Below, one piece after another: positions 46,438 to 56,660 of a stretch of DNA of 64,000 nucleotides. The number at the start of each line of letters is the position of its first letter. Position 1 is the first letter of the stretch. A program made the position numbers and the translations under genes. The DNA comes from Gemmatimonas groenlandica (GTDB lineage Bacteria > Gemmatimonadota > Gemmatimonadetes > Gemmatimonadales > Gemmatimonadaceae). The DNA is taken from assembly GCF_013004105.1 (NCBI RefSeq), contig NZ_CP053085.1, positions 2,604,001 through 2,668,000 of the forward strand, read 5' to 3'. The notes beneath the pieces were generated by a model. The model saw only the letters and a list, made by a program, of their open reading frames with translations. It had not been told where the DNA came from and did no database searches.

Positions 46438-49400
46438 TTACGGCGTGACCGTGGACGGCGTCACACCAGCGTTCGTCGACAGCGCACGGCCCTTGAGGAC
46501 CGTCGGAGCGGCGAACGTTCCACCCGTGCCGACCGCGATGAAGCGGCGACCGGAGACCGAGCTCAGGGCAGCAGGCGTGTTCAGGCTGCTGGCACCGTTG
46601 ACCGGCTGCGTGAGACGGTACGTCCACACGCGGGTCGCGCCGTTGTCGGCGATGTACACCGGGCCCGCGCCAACCGGCGAGACGCTCGGTGAGGACTTGC
46701 CATCGACGCTTCCGATGTACTGCCAGTTACCGGCCAGCAACTCGTAGAAGTCGACGCGATCGAACGGCGAGTTGATCTGGTTCGTGGTCGCCGTGACAAT
46801 CGCCTTGACGCCCGTCGCCGGAGCGTTCCACTGCACGATACCCTGGCCAAGCGTCCAGCTGATCAGGTTCGGGTTGGCGGTCGCCCACGTCTGCGTGTCG
46901 TTGCCGACGTTCGCCGAGAGGAGTGCGACGCCCGAGCCGACGCCGACGTAGTAGCCAGTGCTCAGGCCACCAGCGTTGACAACGCGGGCCGTAACGGTGT
47001 CGGGGCGATTATCCGTCGCCGAGGCAATGTTACCAGCTGCGTTCGTCTGCTCGATGTTCGTGTAGTAGTTGATGCCCGTCGTGAACGGCGTGCCGATCGT
47101 GACGTTGCCATTGATGCCGATGGCATCGTTGAAGCGGGCATTGTACAGCGTGGCCGGGAAGAGCAGGTTCGCGTCGGTCGTACCGTCGGTCAGACCGGAG
47201 TACGAGGCGCGGAAGTTGGTGAAGTGACCTTCGACCAGTTCCGTGAAGTTCGGCGTGAACGCGTTCGGGCCAGTGGCCGTGACCGTACCCGGGACGCCAA
47301 GTCCCGTGATGGTCGGGTTCGTCGCGCTGTGCAGCACGCGGCGGATGCCCGTGAAGCTGGTGTTACCAGCGCGGTCGATGACCGACGCGCGGTAGGTGTA
47401 GTAGCCTTCGGTCGCGATGTTCGCACCCAGCACGCGAGCGATCGGACGGTAACCGTCGATCATCGCGGTGCCGATCGCCGCAGCGGCCGGCGTGCAGTTC
47501 GGGGCGGTGATGAACGCCGATCCGATGCCACCATTCGCGGCCGTGAAGGCCGTACCAACGACGCAGGAACCCGTGAGGGCCGCCTGGTTCGCACGCGCCA
47601 GATAGTGCTCAGCCGTGTTCAGGCCCGAGCGCTCGTCAAGCGCTTCCGCGCCGAAGATCGTGTCCGTCGCCAACGGAACCGCGAGGAACGAGGTGCCCGT
47701 GAACACCGAGTTCGCGAGGACCGTGTACGTCGTCGTGTCGAGAGCCGAACCCGGGCCCTGACCCGGCGTCGCCGGCGTGGCAGAAGCGCCAGAACCAGCA
47801 GCAGCGGCCGAGTAGCGGATGGCCGGGGCAACGTTGTCGATGGCGAACTGCGCCGTCGTCGTCGTGCCCGTGTTGCCGAGCTGGTCGTTACCCGTGGCCG
47901 TGACCGTGTACACGAGGTTCGTGAAGTTGGTCGCGCATTCCGGGATACCAGCAGCCGTCGTCGGGCTCAGGGCAACGCCCGTCACGCCACAACCGCTGTA
48001 GGTCCACACGTTCGCCAGCGTACCCGTGCTCGTGCCGACGCCGTTGTCCGTGGTGGTCGTGTTGGCCGAGAAGCTGAACGGCGAGGCAATCACGCCCGAG
48101 AACCACGCGCCGCTCGCGACGCCAGCGATGGCGACGGTCGGGTTGGCGTAGTCAAGACGGATGGCGATCGGAGCCGGCACCGTGATCGACGTGCGGTAGC
48201 CCGTCGTGGCCGAAACCGTCGGCGCCGCGTTGTTGCTGTTGTCCTGAGCAGCGGCGACGCGCGGGAAATCGCTCGCGTTCGTCTGCGGGTGTTCCCAGCC
48301 AGTGCCGTTGATCGAGTACAGCGTGCTGCTCTTGCCGTAGGTCGTGGCAGCCGTGGCCGAGTACGGCACGGTCGCACCGAAGTTCGACATGTTCACCGAG
48401 GCCGACTGCACCGTACGGCCGGCGGTGTAGAACACCGGGACGTAGCGGATCGAGCCAGCGCCCGAGGCGTTCGGACCACCGTAGTAGTTGTACGCCACGC
48501 CCGACACCGTGCGCGTCGCCGCGGCGGTCGGGTTCGTGAACTGGACAGCCCAGCCGTCCACGTTCGTGAAGTTCAGGATGCTGTTGTTGTTCGTCGCCGA
48601 GAAGTTCTCAGCGCCAGCAGCCGTGCGGACCGACGCCTTGATGACGTGCAGGCCGTTCGTGTACTTGATCGTCGACGTGCCCGTGGCGAAGTCGGCTGTG
48701 AAGTCAGCGGTGTTGATCGAGAGCTGCACCGTGCCTTCGTTCGCCGCGTTGCCCGTGTACGTCTGCTCAGCGGCCGGCGCACCACAGTTGTTGCCCGTCG
48801 CGTCACACACGTAGACACGAACCGCGCTCACCGCCTGGCCGTTCGGCTGGAGGTTGAGCGAGACCTGGATCTGGTCGCGCGTGTTGTTGATGTCAACCGG
48901 CTGGTTGACCTGGGTGTTCGCCGAGAAGGTGATACCCGTGTTGGCCGGGCCACCCGCCGAAGCGACCGGACCCTGCGTCACGTTGGCGATCGTCACGTTC
49001 GCCGGAGCGGCAACCGTCACGGCAACCGACGACGACAGCGAGGACGCGGCGAAGTTCGTGTTGGCAGCCGAGGCAGCCGTCACGGTGATGATGGCCGTAC
49101 CCGGCGCGTTCGCCGTGACAACACCAGCAGCAGAGACCGACGCAACCGTCGCCGACGACGACGTGTACGTGATCGTAGCGGCCGGCGCGCCCGAGGGCTG
49201 CGTCGCGTTGGCGCCGATCTGCGCCGTGTTGCCGATCGCGAGCGCCAGTGCAGCCGGCGTCACGTTCAGCGTAGCAATGCCGGTCGGAAGTGCCGTCACC
49301 GTGATGGCAACCGCCTGGCTGATCGACGTGCCGCCCGACAGGGCAGTCACCGTGATCGTGGCAACACCCGTACCAACCGCCGTCACAACACCAGCCGTCG

Positions 49401-49905
49401 AAACCGACGCGATCGTCGCGGACGACGAAGCGTAGGTGTACGTGGCGGTGCGGCCGGCCGGCTGAACGCTCGGCGACAGCGTGAGCGTCTGGTTCACCTG
49501 GAGCGACGCCGCAGACGGCGTCACCGTGAGGCCCGTGATCGCCGGAGCGACCGTGACGGACGCCGCGGCCGACTGGCCCGTGGACGCCGTGGCCGTGACC
49601 GTCGCGTTACCGGCGGCAACCGCCGTCACGCGGCAGGACGAGCCAGAAACGGCCGCCGTAGCAACCGTCGCCGAGCTCGTCGTGCAGCTGGCGAGCGTCG
49701 GGCCACCCGTGGTCGGGCCGCCCGAGATCTGCACGGCAAAGTTCACCGCTTCGCCAACGTTCATGCTGGCAGAAGGCGGCGTGATGGAGAGCGTGACAGG
49801 CGGGTTCGGTGTAACAGGCACCGTAACGTCATCGCCGCAAGCACCCAGCGCCAAGGCGCCAAGGCTCAGGGCAACAATCGCCTTGTTCCGAGAAAAGAGT
49901 TGCAT
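46438..49905 (-). CDS. Large surface lipoprotein with bacterial Ig-like (Big2) domains
   Basis: 1155 residues. Lipobox LALGAC (Cys23). Residues 30-300 contain three Big2-type domains, recognised by repeats such as SSSATIASVSTAGVVTAVGTG and SSSATVASVSAAGVVTANAPG. The remaining 850 residues are Thr/Ala/Asn-rich, beta-strand-like, with paired cysteines (CDATGNNC), and no enzyme motif. Probably an adhesin-like or matrix protein at the cell surface. A good AGAGGGGG ribosome site lies 4 nt before the ATG. Codon use is very regular, which produces long mirror-image open frames on the plus strand; those are not genes. Confidence 0.88.
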   Translation of the reverse strand: MQLFSRNKAIVALSLGALALGACGDDVTVPVTPNPPVTLSITPPSASMNVGEAVNFAVQISGGPTTGGPTLASCTTSSATVATAAVSGSSCRVTAVAAGNATVTATASTGQSAAASVTVAPAITGLTVTPSAASLQVNQTLTLSPSVQPAGRTATYTYASSSATIASVSTAGVVTAVGTGVATITVTALSGGTSISQAVAITVTALPTGIATLNVTPAALALAIGNTAQIGANATQPSGAPAATITYTSSSATVASVSAAGVVTANAPGTAIITVTAASAANTNFAASSLSSSVAVTVAAPANVTIANVTQGPVASAGGPANTGITFSANTQVNQPVDINNTRDQIQVSLNLQPNGQAVSAVRVYVCDATGNNCGAPAAEQTYTGNAANEGTVQLSINTADFTADFATGTSTIKYTNGLHVIKASVRTAAGAENFSATNNNSILNFTNVDGWAVQFTNPTAAATRTVSGVAYNYYGGPNASGAGSIRYVPVFYTAGRTVQSASVNMSNFGATVPYSATAATTYGKSSTLYSINGTGWEHPQTNASDFPRVAAAQDNSNNAAPTVSATTGYRTSITVPAPIAIRLDYANPTVAIAGVASGAWFSGVIASPFSFSANTTTTDNGVGTSTGTLANVWTYSGCGVTGVALSPTTAAGIPECATNFTNLVYTVTATGNDQLGNTGTTTTAQFAIDNVAPAIRYSAAAAGSGASATPATPGQGPGSALDTTTYTVLANSVFTGTSFLAVPLATDTIFGAEALDERSGLNTAEHYLARANQAALTGSCVVGTAFTAANGGIGSAFITAPNCTPAAAAIGTAMIDGYRPIARVLGANIATEGYYTYRASVIDRAGNTSFTGIRRVLHSATNPTITGLGVPGTVTATGPNAFTPNFTELVEGHFTNFRASYSGLTDGTTDANLLFPATLYNARFNDAIGINGNVTIGTPFTTGINYYTNIEQTNAAGNIASATDNRPDTVTARVVNAGGLSTGYYVGVGSGVALLSANVGNDTQTWATANPNLISWTLGQGIVQWNAPATGVKAIVTATTNQINSPFDRVDFYELLAGNWQYIGSVDGKSSPSVSPVGAGPVYIADNGATRVWTYRLTQPVNGASSLNTPAALSSVSGRRFIAVGTGGTFAAPTVLKGRALSTNAGVTPSTVTP

Positions 49906-50517
49906 TCATCCCCCTCTTTCGAGGTCGTGGAGGTAGCTGCCGTCGATGAGGGTGGGTTGCCTCATCCACAACGTCTTGCGATGGCAAGCGCTCGCCGCTT
50001 TGGCATGCGCTTCATCATGCGCTTCTCGCAGAGGAGCAGGACTTGGCTCGGGGAGCGGCCGAATCAACTTCCTGTCGTGCGAAAACCATGATGCCCGAAG
50101 AACCGAACTGCTGACCTGCGGGCCCTGCATCACGCGTCGCCAACCCAAGCGTCGGTTCCTCGTGACTCCTGCACGTGCGATCGCTCACACGTTTTCATAC
50201 ACACATAACCTGACGCACTTCGGCAGGAAAATGCGCGCTGTCCTCCCGAAGGCTGACACGCACACTTCTCCCGCCATCATCAAGTGCCAAAGCTAGGGGT
50301 GATCTGCCACACTAGTCAAGAAGGAGAATCACCCGGCTTTTCGCGACCGCTGTCACAATCCTGTGACCTAAGACCGAAAAGCGCCAGTTATCCACACTAC
50401 CGGACTCGTCACGCCACCCCTCTCCTTCCGAATTCTGTGATACCAGGAATTGGACGGCCCCGACGGCACAAACGTCACATCCTCGGCAGCCACAGCCACT
50501 TGCGTCTATACTACGGC
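49906..50517. promoter_or_regulatory. Intergenic region between divergent genes; DnaA-box-like site
   Basis: 612 bp between the Ig-like lipoprotein and the uvrD-like gene, lower in GC than its neighbours. Seen: a short hairpin 49945-49951 with 49960-49966 in the lipoprotein leader; a 6-bp palindrome with 4-bp gap at 50352-50367; a perfect DnaA box TTATCCACA at 50388-50396 with a one-mismatch copy at 49962-49970; and TATACT at 50507-50512, suitable as a -10 element with the helicase ATG only 6 bp further. No gene is supported in it. Confidence 0.5.
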
Positions 50518-52617
50518 ATGGCCGAGCCCCCCCGGATCCACGTCCCCGCTACCCGGGTGGTCCTCCCGCCCGCGCTCTCAGCGGAAGGTCCCGCCCTCAA
50601 TGCGGCCCAGGCCGCCGCCGCCAGCCACGGCGACACCCCCCTCCTCATCGTCGCCGGGGCCGGCTCCGGGAAAACCCGCACCCTGATTCACCGGGTCGCC
50701 CACCTTATAGGTCGAGGGGTACCCGCCGGCCGCATTCTGCTGCTCACCTTCACCCGGCGCGCCTCGCAGGAAATGCTGGGGCGCTGTGAGCGATTGGTCG
50801 GCTCGGCGTCGCACCAGGTGCACGGCGGCACCTTTCACGGCGTCGCCCATCGCCTCCTGCGCCGCTTCGGGCCATCCGCCGGCCTCCCGGCCGACTTCAC
50901 GATCCTCGATCAGGCCGACGCCTCGGATCTGATGGGAATCTCGCGGGCCGCCCTTGGCTACGCCGATCTCAAGAACGCGCCGCGCTCCGCGCCGCGCTTC
51001 CCGCGCGCCGAAACGCTGCAGTCGATCTACTCGCGACACGTCAATACCGAGCGCCCCATCGTCGATCTGCTCGGCGAACAGTGGCCGCACTTCCTCGCCT
51101 GGACCGGCGATATCGAGCGGCTGTTCGGCGACTACGTGAAGCGCAAAGCCGAGCGCAATCTGCTCGACTACGACGACCTCCTGCTCTCCTGGGCGCTGCT
51201 ACTCGAGCAGGCACCGCCCATCGCCGAGCAGATTCGCGCGCTCTACGATCACGTGCTGGTCGATGAGTATCAGGACACGAATCCGCTGCAGTCGCGCATC
51301 CTCCGCGCGCTCTGCACCAACGGCAAGATCACTGTCGTCGGTGACGACGCGCAGAGTATCTATGCGTTCCGCGGCGCCACGATCCGCAACATCCTCGACT
51401 TTCCGCACCAGTTCCCAGGCACGCACATCGTCACGCTCGAGCGCAACTATCGCTCGACGAGTCCGATTCTCGATACCACGAACGCCCTCATCTCACGCAG
51501 CCGTGAGCGCTACTCGAAGCATCTCTGGACCGAGCGCACCGGCGGCGAGCCGCCCTGGCTGGTCACGGTGAAGGATGAACACGCGCAAACCGCGTTCGTG
51601 GTCGACCGGCTGCTCGAGCTGCACGAAGAAGGAATCCCCCTGCGCGAAATGGCGGTCCTCTTTCGCGCGGGCTATCTGTCGGCGGATCTCGAAATCGAGC
51701 TCGCCAACCGGCGAATACCGTACGAGAAGTGGGGCGGCCTCAAGTTCCTCGAAGCCGCGCACATCAAGGACATCCTTGCGTTCCTGCGCGTGCTGGAGAA
51801 TCCGCTCGACGAAGTGAGTTGGTATCGTCTGCTCCGCCTGCTTCCCGGCGTGGGCGATGCCACGGCGCGCGCGGCGATCGACCTGCTGGCGCAGCACGGC
51901 TGGGAACCCATGGCGCTCGGTGCGACCAAGGCCCCGTCGCGCGCGCGGCCGGCGCTGCAGGCATTGGCCGCGCTCCTCGATGGTATGCGTCGCGTGGAAC
52001 GCAGCAACACTCCGCATTCCCCGGCCGAAACCATCCGGCTGTGCCGTCATCTGTACGATCCGATCCTGCAGGGCACCTACGACGATGCCCCGCCGCGCAT
52101 GGCCGATCTCGACCAGCTCGAAGTCATCGCGGCCGGCTACCCCGATCGCAGCACGTTCCTCTCGGCCTTGGCGCTCGAGCCACCGTCGAACACCCAGGAT
52201 CTTGCCGTAGGCAGCACCGATGAAGACGACGCCCTGATTCTGTCCACGGCGCACTCGGCCAAGGGCAAGGAGTGGGATGCCGTGTTCGTGATTCACGCGT
52301 CCGACGGCGTGTTCCCGATGGCGCGGTCGGCCAATGACGATGCGCAGATCGACGAAGAGCGTCGCCTGCTGTACGTGGCGATGACGCGCGCGCGGGATCA
52401 ACTCTTCGTGACGTACCCGTTGCACAGTTATGCCACGCGCACCGGCGCCGATTTCGCCTACAGTCAGCTGTCCCGTTTTCTCGACCCCGGGGTACGCTCC
52501 TCGATGCAACGGGTGACCGTTGGAGAGGAGATGCCCCCCGCCCTACCCGCCCTGCGCGGCGACGCGCCACCGCTCGATTTGCGCGCCCTGCTGCGTGGTC
52601 GCTTCCCCAGCGAGTAA
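50518..52617 (+). CDS. UvrD/Rep-family ATP-dependent DNA helicase
   Basis: Superfamily 1A 3'-5' helicase, 699 residues. Motifs: LNAAQAAAA (Q motif), AGAGSGKT (46-53), LLTFTRRASQEM (Ia), HVLVDEYQDTNPLQ (II), VVGDDAQSIYAFRGA (III), LERNYRST (IV), LSTAHSAKGKEWD (V) and LLYVAMTRARD (VI). The C-terminal part beyond motif VI is short, so it is closer to a Rep/PcrA core than to full UvrD. No Shine-Dalgarno precedes the ATG, which may be leaderless. The M16 protease gene follows after 32 bp. Confidence 0.94.
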   Translation: MAEPPRIHVPATRVVLPPALSAEGPALNAAQAAAASHGDTPLLIVAGAGSGKTRTLIHRVAHLIGRGVPAGRILLLTFTRRASQEMLGRCERLVGSASHQVHGGTFHGVAHRLLRRFGPSAGLPADFTILDQADASDLMGISRAALGYADLKNAPRSAPRFPRAETLQSIYSRHVNTERPIVDLLGEQWPHFLAWTGDIERLFGDYVKRKAERNLLDYDDLLLSWALLLEQAPPIAEQIRALYDHVLVDEYQDTNPLQSRILRALCTNGKITVVGDDAQSIYAFRGATIRNILDFPHQFPGTHIVTLERNYRSTSPILDTTNALISRSRERYSKHLWTERTGGEPPWLVTVKDEHAQTAFVVDRLLELHEEGIPLREMAVLFRAGYLSADLEIELANRRIPYEKWGGLKFLEAAHIKDILAFLRVLENPLDEVSWYRLLRLLPGVGDATARAAIDLLAQHGWEPMALGATKAPSRARPALQALAALLDGMRRVERSNTPHSPAETIRLCRHLYDPILQGTYDDAPPRMADLDQLEVIAAGYPDRSTFLSALALEPPSNTQDLAVGSTDEDDALILSTAHSAKGKEWDAVFVIHASDGVFPMARSANDDAQIDEERRLLYVAMTRARDQLFVTYPLHSYATRTGADFAYSQLSRFLDPGVRSSMQRVTVGEEMPPALPALRGDAPPLDLRALLRGRFPSE

Positions 52618-52649
52618 GTTCCAGCGCACTTCACCTTGACGAGGATCCA

Positions 52650-55511
52650 TTGAGTTTCTTCCGCAATCTCTCGGTCGCCGCGCTCGTCGCCATCACGACC
52701 GCCACGACCGCCGGTGCCCAGAGCACCGCGACCAAACCGGCGACCAAGCCGGCAGCAAAAGCTCCGGTCGACTCGTTTGCCTTGTCGTCGGCGTTGCCGG
52801 TCGATGCGTCCGTCAAAATCGGCACGCTGCCCAATGGCATCCGCTATTACATCCGACGCAACGCCAAGCCGGAACAGCGCGCGGAATTGCGTCTGGTGGT
52901 GAATGCCGGATCCATTCTGGAAGACGAAGACCAGCGGGGCCTGGCGCACTTCATCGAGCACATGGCCTTCAACGGCACGAAGTCTTTCGCGAAGAACGAC
53001 ATCGTGAAATACCTCGAGTCGATCGGCGTGCGCTTCGGCGCCGACCTGAATGCCTTCACGAGCTTCGACGAAACGGTGTACATCCTGCCCGTACCCACGG
53101 ACAGCGCCGGCATTCTCGAAAAGAGCTTCCGCTTCCTGGGTGACGTCGCGACCGGCATTCTGTTCGACTCTACGGAAGTCGTGGCCGAACGCGGCGTCGT
53201 GTTGTCGGAGTGGCGCAATGGCCTCGGTGCCGGTGAGCGGCTGCGCGACAAGCAGTTTCCGGTGATCTTCCGCGGCTCGCGCTACGCCGAACGACTGCCC
53301 ATCGGCAAGCCCGACATTCTCGAGAAGGCGAACCCGGCACCGCTCAAGCGCTTCTGGCGCGACTGGTACCGTCCCGACCTCATGGCGGTCGTGGCGGTCG
53401 GTGATGCCGACCCGAAGAAACTCGAAGCATTGATTCGCTCCACGTTCGGCGGCATTGCCCCGCGGAAGGGGGCCCGCGCGCGCACGATCGCGGCCGTGCC
53501 TACGCACGACTCAACGCTGATCTCGATTGCCACCGACAAGGAACTCAGCGGCTCGTCGGTCGGCGTGCTGTGGAAGAGCAAGGGGCGCACGACCCGCACC
53601 GTGGGCGACCTTCGACAGGATCTCCTGGAGCGTCTGTACAATCAGATGTTGAATCAGCGGTTCAGTGAGCTCGCACTCAAGCCCGAGACGCCATTCGTTG
53701 GCGCGGGCGCTGGCGGCGGCAGCTTCGTGCGCAGCAGCGAGTACTACTCGCTCGACGCACGGGCGAAGGAAGGGCAGCTCATGGAGTCGTTGCAGGCGCT
53801 GCTGACCGAAGCGGAGCGCGTGCGTCGTCATGGATTCCTGGCCGCCGAGCTCGATCGCGCCAAGACGAATACGCTGCGTGGCTACGAGCGCGCCTATCAG
53901 GAACGCGACAAGACACCATCGGGCGCATTCGTCGACGAGTATATCAACAATTTCCTGCAGGGCGAAGCGATTCCCGGCATCGCCTTCGAGTACGCCGCGA
54001 TGCAGAAACTGCTGCCCACGGTCACCGTCGCGGAAGTGAACGCGCTTGGTGCCGGACGGGTTGGTGAAGCGAATCGCGTGGTCACCGTGAGCCTGCCCGA
54101 GAAAGACGGTCTCAAGGTGCCCTCCGACGCCGACATCCGCGCGGTGTTCGGCAAGGTGAATGCGGCCACGATTGCGCCGTGGGTGGAAACGGTCACGGCC
54201 GGCGCGCTGGTGGCCAGGGCGCCCGCCGTTGGACGGGTGGTGAGCGAGAAGAGAACCGAAGCGCTCAATCTCACGGAATGGACGTTGTCGAACGGCATCA
54301 AGGTGTTCGTGAAGCCCACCGACTTCACGGCCGATCAGATCGTGATGACGGGGTGGAGCCCGGGTGGTGCCAGTCTCGTGGCCGACAAGGACGTGTTCAA
54401 GACGTCGTTGGCGACTACGGTGATCGAGCGCGGTGGCGTCGGCGACTACTCGATCATCGATTTGAACAAGAAGCTCACCGGCAAGGTCGCGTCGGCATCG
54501 GCCGTGATTTCGGATCTCAGCGAAGGGGTGAGCGGGCGCGCCTCACCGAAGGATCTCGAAACGATGATGCAGCTCACCTGGCTGCGACTCACCTCGCCGC
54601 GCGCGGATACGTCGGCGTTCAAGGCGCTGCTGCAGCAGTTCGATCAGGTGCTCAAGAACAAGGATGCGAATCCGGCCGCGGTGTTCAGCGACACGGTGCA
54701 GATGACGCTGGCCGGCGGACATCCCCGTGTACGCCCGCTCTCGGCTGAGATGCTCAAGGAGCTCAACCTCGACGAGATGATGGCGATTTACCGCGATCGC
54801 TTTGCCGATCTGGGGGACTTCACGTTCCTCTTCGTCGGCAACGTGGATCTGGCGGTGTTGAAGCCCTTGGTCGAACAGTGGCTCGCGCCGCTGCCGGCCG
54901 CGGGTCGCAAGGAGACGTTCAAGGATGTCGGCCCCAAGCTGTTCAGCGGACAGATCGACAAGACGGTGCGCAAAGGCATCGCGCCACAGAGCCAGACGGC
55001 CATCCTGATGGCCGGCGCGGCCCCGTGGAGCCGCGAAGACTCGTATCTGCTGTCGTCGGTCGGCGAAGTGCTCGAGATGCGCCTGTTGGACCGTTTGCGC
55101 GAATCACTGGGCGGCACCTATTCGGTGTCGGTCAGTGCGCAGTTCTCGCGCAACCCGCGACAGGAATGGCAGCTCGTGATCGGGTACGGTTCGGCACCGG
55201 ACAAAGCGGAATCGATGTTCGCCGCCGTGAAGCAGGAGCTCGATTCGCTGCGTCGTGTGCCGCCGAGTGCGGCGGAAGTGGAACGGGTGCGCGAGCAGCA
55301 GCGTCGTGAGCTCGAGCTGGCGCGCAAGCAGAATGGCTACTGGCTCAGCACCATCCGCGCGCGACTCGAGAACGGTGACGATCTTGGCACCATCGGCAAC
55401 GAAGATCCGATGATCGCCAGCCTGACCGCCGAGAAGCTGGCCGCCGCGGCCAAGAAGTATCTCACGGAAGCGAACCGTGCGCGGTTCGTGCTGCTCCCCG
55501 AGAGCAAGTAA
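52650..55511 (+). CDS. M16 family zinc metalloprotease (pitrilysin/insulinase type)
   Basis: 953 residues with a signal peptide (SVAALVAITTATTAGAQS), so periplasmic. TTG start at 52650 with GAGGA 4 nt upstream. The N-terminal half holds the inverted zinc motif HFIEH (His100, Glu103, His104) and the third ligand Glu180 exactly 76 residues after His104. The C-terminal half is the inactive M16 partner fold. Single-chain two-half proteases of this kind degrade peptides. The Gln/Lys-rich linker after the signal contains ATKPATKPAAK. Confidence 0.95.
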   Translation: MSFFRNLSVAALVAITTATTAGAQSTATKPATKPAAKAPVDSFALSSALPVDASVKIGTLPNGIRYYIRRNAKPEQRAELRLVVNAGSILEDEDQRGLAHFIEHMAFNGTKSFAKNDIVKYLESIGVRFGADLNAFTSFDETVYILPVPTDSAGILEKSFRFLGDVATGILFDSTEVVAERGVVLSEWRNGLGAGERLRDKQFPVIFRGSRYAERLPIGKPDILEKANPAPLKRFWRDWYRPDLMAVVAVGDADPKKLEALIRSTFGGIAPRKGARARTIAAVPTHDSTLISIATDKELSGSSVGVLWKSKGRTTRTVGDLRQDLLERLYNQMLNQRFSELALKPETPFVGAGAGGGSFVRSSEYYSLDARAKEGQLMESLQALLTEAERVRRHGFLAAELDRAKTNTLRGYERAYQERDKTPSGAFVDEYINNFLQGEAIPGIAFEYAAMQKLLPTVTVAEVNALGAGRVGEANRVVTVSLPEKDGLKVPSDADIRAVFGKVNAATIAPWVETVTAGALVARAPAVGRVVSEKRTEALNLTEWTLSNGIKVFVKPTDFTADQIVMTGWSPGGASLVADKDVFKTSLATTVIERGGVGDYSIIDLNKKLTGKVASASAVISDLSEGVSGRASPKDLETMMQLTWLRLTSPRADTSAFKALLQQFDQVLKNKDANPAAVFSDTVQMTLAGGHPRVRPLSAEMLKELNLDEMMAIYRDRFADLGDFTFLFVGNVDLAVLKPLVEQWLAPLPAAGRKETFKDVGPKLFSGQIDKTVRKGIAPQSQTAILMAGAAPWSREDSYLLSSVGEVLEMRLLDRLRESLGGTYSVSVSAQFSRNPRQEWQLVIGYGSAPDKAESMFAAVKQELDSLRRVPPSAAEVERVREQQRRELELARKQNGYWLSTIRARLENGDDLGTIGNEDPMIASLTAEKLAAAAKKYLTEANRARFVLLPESK

Positions 55512-55523
55512 CGAGAACTCGCC

Positions 55524-56600
55524 TCAGCGATCGTTGCGACTCACGGAATCCTTGTGGGTCGCAATGATGCGCTGAATCGCCCGCTTCAAGTCTCGCCCCT
55601 CGGCGACATACACCGAGTCGAACCGATCGAGGCGCTCGGCGTACACGCGGCGCGAGAGGAGCACCGCGTTGTTGAGCTTCACCTTCTGCGACCAACCGTC
55701 GGGATAGGTGCGAAGCTGCGGCCCGATGCTGTCCACGAGACGGGTGCGCGCGCGCGCGTACACGAGGTCGCGGGCGGCGATCCGCTGCGTGCTCGCTGAA
55801 TCGGGCAGCGAGGCGAAGACCTGCTCGATCTCGTTCGAGGTACGCTCCCAAAACGCGCCCAGCAACAGATCGTCGTGCCACTCGTCTTCCGCGCGACGCA
55901 GTGACGCCGAATCGCCGCGCGCCCGGAAAAAGTGCTCGACGCCGCGGCCGCCCACAAACGTGGCAAAGGACTCGTTGAACGACACGGCTCCCTTGGCGAA
56001 GAACGTGTTGTGGAGCAATTCATGAATGATCGTATTGACGAGCGTCACCGAATCGGCTTTCACGGTGGTGCTCACGAGCGGATCATTGAACCAGCCAAGG
56101 GTGCTGAAGGCCGATGACGGTCCGACCGTCACGTCGAAGCCCTCGGCGCGCAGCGATTCGGCGGTGCGAAGCGCGCCCGGAAAATCGAAGAAGCCCTTGT
56201 ACGGAAAGCGTCCGACGACTGGGAACCACCAGGTCTTTCGCTCGAGCCGGTCGCGGTAGGCCGCGGAAACGACCAGCACCAGCGTGTCGCGGTCAAGCCG
56301 CGAATAGGCGGTGAAGCTCTTGCCGGCCTTTAAATCGAGCGAGTCGATGGCGAAGCGACGCGCCTCCTCCACCAGACTGAGCTTCGCGCGCAGCACGGGA
56401 TCGGTGGCGGAATCGGCCACCAGGCGCGCGATGGGCTGGCGCCTCGACAAGATCCGCGCTTCCTCATAGGCCGCGCGGGAGATGTAGCACCCGGTGGGGG
56501 TAATACCGAGAACGACGGCCAGCAGCACGGCGGTCGCACCGGAGATGCGGCGCAGTGATCGCCACGAGATCCGGCCGTGCGGCTTCCGTCGCTGCGGCAT
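55524..56600 (-). CDS. Predicted aminopeptidase lipoprotein
   Basis: 358 residues from the ATG at 56600. N-terminal hydrophobic segment followed by TPTGC (Cys38), giving a lipobox-like site. HELLH at residues 193-197 is a zincin motif, followed by NESFATFVGG, as in the family of putative aminopeptidases known from Proteobacteria (Pfam Aminopep). The family is named from prediction; activity is inferred. It converges on the M16 gene with 12 bp between the stops and diverges from dnaE; a longer in-frame start would run into dnaE and was rejected. Confidence 0.85.
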   Translation of the reverse strand: MPQRRKPHGRISWRSLRRISGATAVLLAVVLGITPTGCYISRAAYEEARILSRRQPIARLVADSATDPVLRAKLSLVEEARRFAIDSLDLKAGKSFTAYSRLDRDTLVLVVSAAYRDRLERKTWWFPVVGRFPYKGFFDFPGALRTAESLRAEGFDVTVGPSSAFSTLGWFNDPLVSTTVKADSVTLVNTIIHELLHNTFFAKGAVSFNESFATFVGGRGVEHFFRARGDSASLRRAEDEWHDDLLLGAFWERTSNEIEQVFASLPDSASTQRIAARDLVYARARTRLVDSIGPQLRTYPDGWSQKVKLNNAVLLSRRVYAERLDRFDSVYVAEGRDLKRAIQRIIATHKDSVSRNDR

Positions 56601-56660
56601 CCGACTGCGGTTGTCAATCCCGTGTTGCTCGTCGCCCTGCTCGGCTATCATTCTCGGTCC

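Noticed and set aside
47224-50091. 955-codon open frame opposite the Ig-like lipoprotein
   Set aside because: Composition is almost all Arg/Val/Asp/Gly, as expected from the reverse complement of Thr/Ala/Val-rich repeats; no start signal.
50352-50367. Possible CRP-type operator palindrome
   Set aside because: The half-sites are in the reverse order (TCACA-N4-TGTGA) and 4 bp apart instead of TGTGA-N6-TCACA, so it does not fit the CRP consensus.
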